In this document: piece by piece, positions 13,786 to 18,306 of the stretch | How positions within the stretch are numbered: position 1 is the stretch's first letter | How the letters are laid out: every line of letters starts with the position of its first letter | Origin: an uncultured Oscillospiraceae bacterium | GTDB lineage: Bacteria; Bacillota; Clostridia; Oscillospirales; Oscillospiraceae | Assembly: GCA_944385305.1 (NCBI GenBank) | Contig: CALWWS010000116.1 | Location: 1-18,306, forward strand | Reading direction: 5' to 3' | DNA length: 18,306 bases | Made by a program: the position numbers and the translations under genes | Notes under the pieces: model-generated | Database searches by the model: none | Told to the model about the DNA's origin: nothing | Seen by the model: only the letters and a program-made list of their open reading frames with translations

Positions 13786-13814
13786 ATTTTATCACATTAT
13801 TCCACGGATTGCAA
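13786..13814 (-). promoter_or_regulatory. Predicted sigma-A promoter of rpsB-tsf
   Basis: TTGCAA (13814-13809) and TAAAAT (13791-13786) lie 17 bp apart on the minus strand, with TGTGA just before the -10. It begins 13 bp after the recN stop codon. No terminator with a U-run was seen after recN, so some read-through from the upstream operon is possible. Confidence 0.75.
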
Positions 13815-13826
13815 GAGGTTTTTCTC

Positions 13827-15518
13827 CTACAGCTCCGATTTATAGCGGGCCGCTCCGTCCAGCAGCTCGGCGGCACTCTCCAGGGCTGCGCCGGTCACCA
13901 CCTCTCCGGCGGACAGCCTGGCCAGTTCTGCCTTGCGTCCCTCCCGGTCGAGCAGCTCTACCTCTGTAAAGGTTCTTCCCTTTCGCTCCCCCTTGTGCAC
14001 GGTAAAATGGACGTCCGCCATGGCAGCCAGCTGGGGCAGATGAGTGACGCAGAGCACCTGCTTGCCCCGGGCCACCTGGGCCAGCTTGCGGGCCACCTTC
14101 TGGGCCGCCCGGCCGGACACGCCGGTGTCCACCTCGTCAAACACCAGGGTACCCACCTGCTCGTTCTCAGCCAGCACATTCTTCAGCGCCAGCATGATGC
14201 GGGCCAGCTCACCCCCCGAGGCGATCTTCTGGATGGGCTTGAGGGCCTCCCCCACGTTGGCCGACATAAGGAACTGCACCTGATCCATCCCCGTGGCGTC
14301 CATGCCGTCCTCCCCGGGCTTGGGGGAAAACTCCACCTGAAAGCGCACCTTGGGCATATCCAGCTGGGCAAGCTCCTCCTCAATCCGCTTTTGCAGGCGC
14401 TCCGCCGCCTGGCGGCGGGCCTGGGACAGCGCCTGCCCGTGGCGGACGGCCTGCTCCAGAAGCCGGGCCCGCTCCTGCTCCAGCCGGGCCAGGGTGTCGC
14501 TGGAGAACTGGATCTCCTCCAGCTCCCTCCTGCAGCGCTCCAGGTAGTCCAGCATCTCCTCCACCGTGGAGCCGTACTTCTTCTTCAGGCGGTAGAGCAC
14601 GTCCAGCCGCCCCTCGATTTCGTCCAGCTCCCCCGGCTCAAACTCAAAGCTCTCCTGGAGATCCCGCACCTGCCCGGCCAGATCGTCGGCGGTGCAGCGC
14701 AGCTCGGTGAGCTGCTCCAGCAGCCGGGACGCCTCGCCGCTGAACCGGGCGGCGCCGGTGAGGCAGTCCTCCGCCCGGGCAAGCAAGCCGGCCGCCCCAT
14801 CCTGATCCTCGTCTCCCGACAAAGCGGCGTGGGCGCCTGCCACCGCCTCCATGAGCCTGCCCGCGTTGTGCAGCAGGCTGCGCCGCTCTTTGAGCTGCTC
14901 CTCCTCCCCCGGCTGGAGCTGGGCCCGCTCCAGCTCGGCAATCTGGAACTCCAGGCTGTCCATCCGCCTGGCCTTCTCCGACTCGTCCATGGCCAGCTTG
15001 TCCATCTCCCGCCGCAGGGCGGACAGGGCCTCAAAGCTGCCCCGGAACTGCTCCAGCAGGGGTCCCGTCTCCCCGAAGCCGTCCAGGTAGTCCAGGTGGC
15101 AGCTCTCGTCCAGCAGCTGCTGCCCGTCGTGCTGGCCGTGGATGTTTAAAAGCTGCCGGCCCAGGGCTCGCAGCTGGGAGACGGTAATGGGCCGCCCGTT
15201 GAGGCGGCAGATGTTTTTTCCGTCGGGCTGGAGCTCCCGCTCCACCAGCAGGTTTCCCTCCTCGTCCGGCCCGCCGCCGTTCTCCCGGAACCAGTCCAGC
15301 TGGGGCAGGTGGGTAAACACCGCGCTGACCTGGGCGGACTTGGCCCCGGTGCGGATGAGATCCCGGCTGGTGCGCCCGCCGGTGACCGCGCCGATGGCGT
15401 CCACCACGATGGACTTGCCCGCCCCGGTTTCGCCGGTGAGGGCGTTAAAACCCTGGTGAAACTGGATATCCGCCCGCTCAATCACCGCGATATTCTCAAT
15501 ATGCAGCAGCGAGAGCAT
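13827..15518 (-). CDS. recN: DNA repair protein RecN
   Basis: RecN is an SMC-like ATPase that acts early in double-strand break repair and recombination. It has 563 aa, the usual length. The Walker A motif GETGAGKS is at residues 29-36. RQLLNIHGQHDGQQLLD is a conserved RecN block near 120-137. A coiled-coil middle of about 170 to 400, rich in Glu, Leu, Arg and Ala, follows. The C-terminal half-site has the ABC signature SGGELARIM and Walker B LVFDEVDTGVSG. The ATG at 15518 is preceded by a purine-rich GGGGGGAGAGGG. It starts 18 bp after argR, the classical nadK-argR-recN order. I saw no LexA-type box directly upstream. Confidence 0.97.
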   Translation of the reverse strand: MLSLLHIENIAVIERADIQFHQGFNALTGETGAGKSIVVDAIGAVTGGRTSRDLIRTGAKSAQVSAVFTHLPQLDWFRENGGGPDEEGNLLVERELQPDGKNICRLNGRPITVSQLRALGRQLLNIHGQHDGQQLLDESCHLDYLDGFGETGPLLEQFRGSFEALSALRREMDKLAMDESEKARRMDSLEFQIAELERAQLQPGEEEQLKERRSLLHNAGRLMEAVAGAHAALSGDEDQDGAAGLLARAEDCLTGAARFSGEASRLLEQLTELRCTADDLAGQVRDLQESFEFEPGELDEIEGRLDVLYRLKKKYGSTVEEMLDYLERCRRELEEIQFSSDTLARLEQERARLLEQAVRHGQALSQARRQAAERLQKRIEEELAQLDMPKVRFQVEFSPKPGEDGMDATGMDQVQFLMSANVGEALKPIQKIASGGELARIMLALKNVLAENEQVGTLVFDEVDTGVSGRAAQKVARKLAQVARGKQVLCVTHLPQLAAMADVHFTVHKGERKGRTFTEVELLDREGRKAELARLSAGEVVTGAALESAAELLDGAARYKSEL

Positions 15519-15536
15519 CCCTCTCCCCCCTTCCGC

Positions 15537-15989
15537 CTAGCGCAGCATCTTGTGGATCTCGTTGCAGAACTCCTGGGCGGAGTCGTTGGTGCGCATAATC
15601 AGAATGGCGGTGTCATCCCCCGCCAGACTGCCCACCAGATCGGCGATCTCCATCCCGTCAATAGCGGCGCAGGCGGCGGAGGCCAGGCCGGGCATAGTCT
15701 TGAGCACCACAATGTTCTGGGCCACATCGAAGGAGGTAACCCCCTCCTTGAAGATAGTGCGCAGCCGCCCGGCAAAGTTCAGGGAGGCCTTGCGCTCTGA
15801 GACAGCATACCGGTAGCTGCCGTACCCGGTGAGCTCCTTAACCAGGTGAAGCTGCTTGATGTCCCTGGAAATGGTGGCCTGGGTAGACTGTACGCCCCGG
15901 GCGCGCAGTTCGGCCAGGATCTGATCCTGGGTCTCGATATCCTGTTCCTGGATAATGCGCAGAATCTCCTGCTGCCGCTTTGCCTTCAT
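15537..15989 (-). CDS. argR: Arginine repressor ArgR/AhrC
   Basis: This hexameric regulator binds ARG boxes when arginine is bound. In Firmicutes it represses arginine synthesis and activates catabolism. It has 150 aa, standard length. The N-terminal winged helix contains STQATISRDIKQLHLVKE, the typical recognition helix. The C-terminal domain, with SLAGDDTAILIMRTNDSAQE, has the Asp-Asp pair that binds arginine and drives trimer formation. The start overlaps the nadK stop by 4 bp (ATGA), with GGGGAGG 8 nt upstream. No arginine genes lie in the window, so its position reflects the conserved nadK-argR-recN cluster, not function. Confidence 0.97.
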   Translation of the reverse strand: MKAKRQQEILRIIQEQDIETQDQILAELRARGVQSTQATISRDIKQLHLVKELTGYGSYRYAVSERKASLNFAGRLRTIFKEGVTSFDVAQNIVVLKTMPGLASAACAAIDGMEIADLVGSLAGDDTAILIMRTNDSAQEFCNEIHKMLR

Positions 15990-16855
15990 GGATTGTGCCT
16001 CCCCAGCTTCTGGCTCAAAATTTCGTAGAATGTACGCCCCGTGAGATGTACCAGGTTGGTCTTGTCATGGGACACCCGCAGCTCCACCGCGTCGCCGCCG
16101 ATGAGCTTAAAGGCCTTGCCCCCGTCTACCGACAGATAGGCGGTCTTGCGGGCCATCTTTCCCATCTTGACGGACACCAGCCGCTCCCTGCCCAGTACGA
16201 AGGAGCGGGCGGACAGGGCGTGGGGGCAGATAGGGGTGACGATAATGTTCTCCGCCGTAGGCTCTACAATGGGGCCGCCTGCGGACATGGAGTAGGCGGT
16301 GGAGCCGGTGGGCGTGCTGACCACCACTCCGTCGGAGGAGAAGCTGGTGATAAGCACGTTGTCCCCGTACACCTCCAGATCCACCACCCGGGCAATGGCC
16401 CCCTTGGCCACCACCGCGTCGTTGAGGGCCAGGTCAGTATAAACCACTTTTCCTTCCCGGCGCACCACCACATCCAGCATCACCCGGGCCTCCAGGGTGT
16501 ACTTGCCGGCGGCCAGACGGGAGAGGAGGGAGAGCTCACTCTGCTCCAGCTCAGCCATAAAGCCCACGCTGCCCAGGTTGACCCCCAGGATGGGAACATG
16601 GCAGGCGTTGGCGCTCTTGGCCGCGTGGAGAATGGTGCCGTCCCCGCCGAAGCAGATGAGCATATCCGCGCTCTTGAGCTCGGCCTCCATATCGTCGAAA
16701 TGGATGTGCTTGGGAAACTCCACCCCGTTGCCCTCCAGAGCAAAGGGGAGGCACATCACCGTCTGTACCCCAACATTCCGCAAAATCTTATCCGCCGCCT
16801 GGGCGGCCTTCAATCCCCGATCCCGGTAGGGATTCGGGCTCAATACTACCTTCAT
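15986..16855 (-). CDS. nadK: NAD kinase
   Basis: This enzyme phosphorylates NAD+ to NADP+ in the cytoplasm and so sets the NADP pool, which feeds among others the Dxr step encoded in the same window. It has 289 aa. The diagnostic GGDGT motif is at residues 70-74, with the catalytic Asp72. LALND is the substrate-binding block, and STPTGSTAYSMSAGGPIV, followed by TPICPHALSARSFVL, forms the C-terminal signature. The ATG overlaps the tlyA stop by 4 bp (ATGA), and GAGGAG lies 8 nt upstream. An older name is ppnK. Confidence 0.97.
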   Translation of the reverse strand: MKVVLSPNPYRDRGLKAAQAADKILRNVGVQTVMCLPFALEGNGVEFPKHIHFDDMEAELKSADMLICFGGDGTILHAAKSANACHVPILGVNLGSVGFMAELEQSELSLLSRLAAGKYTLEARVMLDVVVRREGKVVYTDLALNDAVVAKGAIARVVDLEVYGDNVLITSFSSDGVVVSTPTGSTAYSMSAGGPIVEPTAENIIVTPICPHALSARSFVLGRERLVSVKMGKMARKTAYLSVDGGKAFKLIGGDAVELRVSHDKTNLVHLTGRTFYEILSQKLGRHNP

Positions 16856-17670
16856 TGTCCGCTCTCCTCCAACGCCTCATGGGACTGCCGGACCAGCCCG
16901 GCCAGATCTCCCTGCCAGGGGTCGCCCGCCCCCACCCGCAGGTGGCCCAGATATTCAATATTCCCCTCCGGGCCCCGGATGGGGGAGTAGGTCATCTCCA
17001 GCACAGTGAAATCCGCCTGATCGGCGTGGACCAAAAACTGCTCCAGCACCTCCAGGTGGACGGCGGGGTCCCGCACCACGCCCTTCTTCCCCACCTTCTC
17101 CCGGCCCGCCTCAAACTGAGGCTTTACCAGGCAGACCACCTGGCCCTCCGGCTTGAGCAGCCCCCGCAGGGCGGGCAGGATGAGCTTGAGGGAGATAAAG
17201 GACACATCCACCGTGGCAAAATCCAGCTTCTCAGGGATCTGCTCCGGAGTGAGATAGCGCACATTGGTGCGCTCCATACACACCACCCTGGGGTCGCTGC
17301 GCAGGCTCCAGGCCAGCTGTCCATAGCCCACATCCACGGCGTACACCTTGGCCGCGCCGTTTTGCAGCATACAGTCGGTAAACCCGCCGGTGGAGGCCCC
17401 CGCGTCCATGGCACACACCCCGCTCAGGTCAATGCCGGTAAAGCACTTGAGGGCCTTCTCCAGCTTCAGTCCCCCCCGGCTGACATAGGCCAGGGTCTGC
17501 CCCCGCACCTCCACAGGGGCGTCCTCCTCCACCGGAGCGCCCGCCTTGTCCGCCTTCTGCCCCCGGACATAGACCTGCCCGCTCATGATCACCGCCTGGG
17601 CCCGCTGGCGGCTGGGTGCCAGGCCCCGCTCCACCAGGAGAATATCCAGGCGCTTTTTACTCTTTGCCAT
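16852..17670 (-). CDS. tlyA: TlyA-family rRNA (cytidine-2'-O)-methyltransferase with S4 domain
   Basis: The family is described as 2'-O-methyltransferases of 16S and/or 23S rRNA and was once misread as haemolysins. The product is 272 aa from the ATG at 17670. An S4 RNA-binding domain fills the first 60 or so residues (KKRLDILLVERGLAPSRQRA). The linker SRGGLKLEKAL leads into the FtsJ-like methyltransferase fold. The SAM-binding loop is AMDAGASTGGFTDCML, and FATVDVSFISLKLILPAL is a later conserved strand. The frame is open to 17760, but homologues start at the chosen ATG, which has GGGAGG about 9 nt upstream. It overlaps the end of dxs by 14 bp and nadK by 4 bp. Confidence 0.94.
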   Translation of the reverse strand: MAKSKKRLDILLVERGLAPSRQRAQAVIMSGQVYVRGQKADKAGAPVEEDAPVEVRGQTLAYVSRGGLKLEKALKCFTGIDLSGVCAMDAGASTGGFTDCMLQNGAAKVYAVDVGYGQLAWSLRSDPRVVCMERTNVRYLTPEQIPEKLDFATVDVSFISLKLILPALRGLLKPEGQVVCLVKPQFEAGREKVGKKGVVRDPAVHLEVLEQFLVHADQADFTVLEMTYSPIRGPEGNIEYLGHLRVGAGDPWQGDLAGLVRQSHEALEESGQ

Positions 17671-18306
17671 TGCCGCATACCTCCCGGGCCCTGTGGTACA
17701 GGCTCTCCCCGTCCAGTCCGCACAGCTGGTAGAGCTGCCCCACCGAGCCGTGGGGCACAAAGCCCGCCCCTGTGTTCATCAGCGCCGTCCGGGCGGAAAT
17801 TCCCCGCTCCAGCAATCCGGCGCACAGCCGCTGCCCCACGCAGTTGCCCGCGGCGCACTCCTCGGCCACCAGCAGCCGCCCCGTCTTTTTTACCGACCGG
17901 GCGACTTCCTCCATGTCCAAAGGTGTAATGCAATTCAGCTTTATAATCTCAGCCTGGATGCCGTCCGCCTCCAGCAGCTGGGCGCAGCGAAGCACCTGGT
18001 TTACCAGCACCCCGTAGCTCACCAGGCTAATGTCGCCCCCAGGGTGCAGCACACAGCTGCCCGCCGAGCCGCTCTCCCCGGTGAACAGGGTTCCCTCTCC
18101 CCCTCTGGGGTAGCGCACCGCCACCGGGCCCGGAATTTCATAGACGGCCCGGCGGAGCATGGCACGCAGCTCGGCAAAACTGGCGGGGCACAGCACTGTC
18201 ATGCCGGGCACCGTGTCCAGAAAGGCGGCGTCAAACAGACCGTGGTGGGTCTCACCGTCCTCTCCCACCAGGCCGGCCCGGTCAACGCACAGCACCACGT
18301 GCAGCC
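17657..18306 (-). CDS. dxs: 1-deoxy-D-xylulose-5-phosphate synthase, C-terminal part (cut by window edge)
   Basis: Dxs is the thiamine diphosphate enzyme that condenses pyruvate and glyceraldehyde 3-phosphate to DXP, the entry step of the MEP pathway. About the last 215 residues are present. They begin in the pyrimidine-binding domain with DRAGLVGEDGETHHGLFDAA, a signature of this enzyme, followed by VPGMTVLCPAS and VAVRYPRG. The rest is the transketolase C-terminal domain. The frame runs open to the right edge, so the N-terminal thiamine diphosphate-binding half lies outside. The 3' end overlaps tlyA by 14 bp. The neighbours tlyA-nadK-argR-recN are the usual partners of dxs in Clostridia. 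Confidence 0.96.
   Translation of the reverse strand, partial: LHVVLCVDRAGLVGEDGETHHGLFDAAFLDTVPGMTVLCPASFAELRAMLRRAVYEIPGPVAVRYPRGGEGTLFTGESGSAGSCVLHPGGDISLVSYGVLVNQVLRCAQLLEADGIQAEIIKLNCITPLDMEEVARSVKKTGRLLVAEECAAGNCVGQRLCAGLLERGISARTALMNTGAGFVPHGSVGQLYQLCGLDGESLYHRAREVCGNGKE

Noticed and set aside
15519..15536. LexA-type SOS box in the gap before recN
   Set aside because: The 18-bp gap contains only a purine-rich ribosome binding region and no GAAC-N4-GTTC-like dyad.
1..18306. CRISPR array, tRNA, rRNA, insertion sequence or phage genes
   Set aside because: No regularly spaced repeats, no cloverleaf-like or ribosomal RNA sequence, and no transposase or integrase motifs were found on either strand by eye.

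Overview
All genes recognised in this window lie on the minus strand, so transcription runs from the right edge to the left. A PolC-type replicative polymerase, strong GGAGG ribosome binding sites, a dxs-tlyA-nadK-argR-recN cluster and high G+C point to a high-GC Clostridia member of the Firmicutes. Oscillospiraceae of the Flavonifractor/Intestinimonas kind is my best guess. That placement is inference from gene content and composition; no 16S or other decisive marker is present.

Layout in the direction of transcription. (1) 18306-13827: end of dxs, then tlyA, nadK, argR and recN, tightly packed with 14-bp and 4-bp (ATGA) overlaps, so translation is probably coupled. (2) 13814-11864: a good promoter, a leader of about 110 nt, rpsB, a GC-rich U-tailed hairpin (attenuator-like), tsf and a terminator. 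(3) 11863-7562: a roughly 4.3-kb accessory block. It holds a Crp/Fnr-family regulator with its own terminator, a region with two near-identical 16-bp palindromes and a promoter with a poor -35, then a sodium:solute symporter, a 61-aa and a 37-aa single-helix membrane microprotein, and a metal-dependent amidohydrolase/decarboxylase, closed by a strong terminator. (4) 7495-1: a new promoter with the same hexamers and spacing as the rpsB promoter, then pyrH, frr, uppS, cdsA, dxr, rseP, ispG and the start of polC.

Blocks 1, 2 and 4 are conserved housekeeping functions: isoprenoid precursor synthesis (dxs, dxr, ispG), undecaprenyl and phospholipid precursors (uppS, cdsA), translation (rpsB, tsf, frr, tlyA), UMP kinase, NAD kinase, arginine regulation, repair and replication. 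In many Firmicutes rpsB-tsf-pyrH-frr-uppS-cdsA-dxr-rseP is one contiguous cluster. Here block 3 splits it between tsf and pyrH, and pyrH has its own promoter.

Block 3 is the most interesting part. It looks like a self-contained uptake-and-conversion module: regulator, operators, transporter with two tiny membrane partners, and enzyme. Its substrate cannot be read from the sequence. The 37-aa gene is short enough to be missed by ordinary gene calling. I saw no CRISPR array, tRNA, rRNA, insertion sequence or prophage gene.
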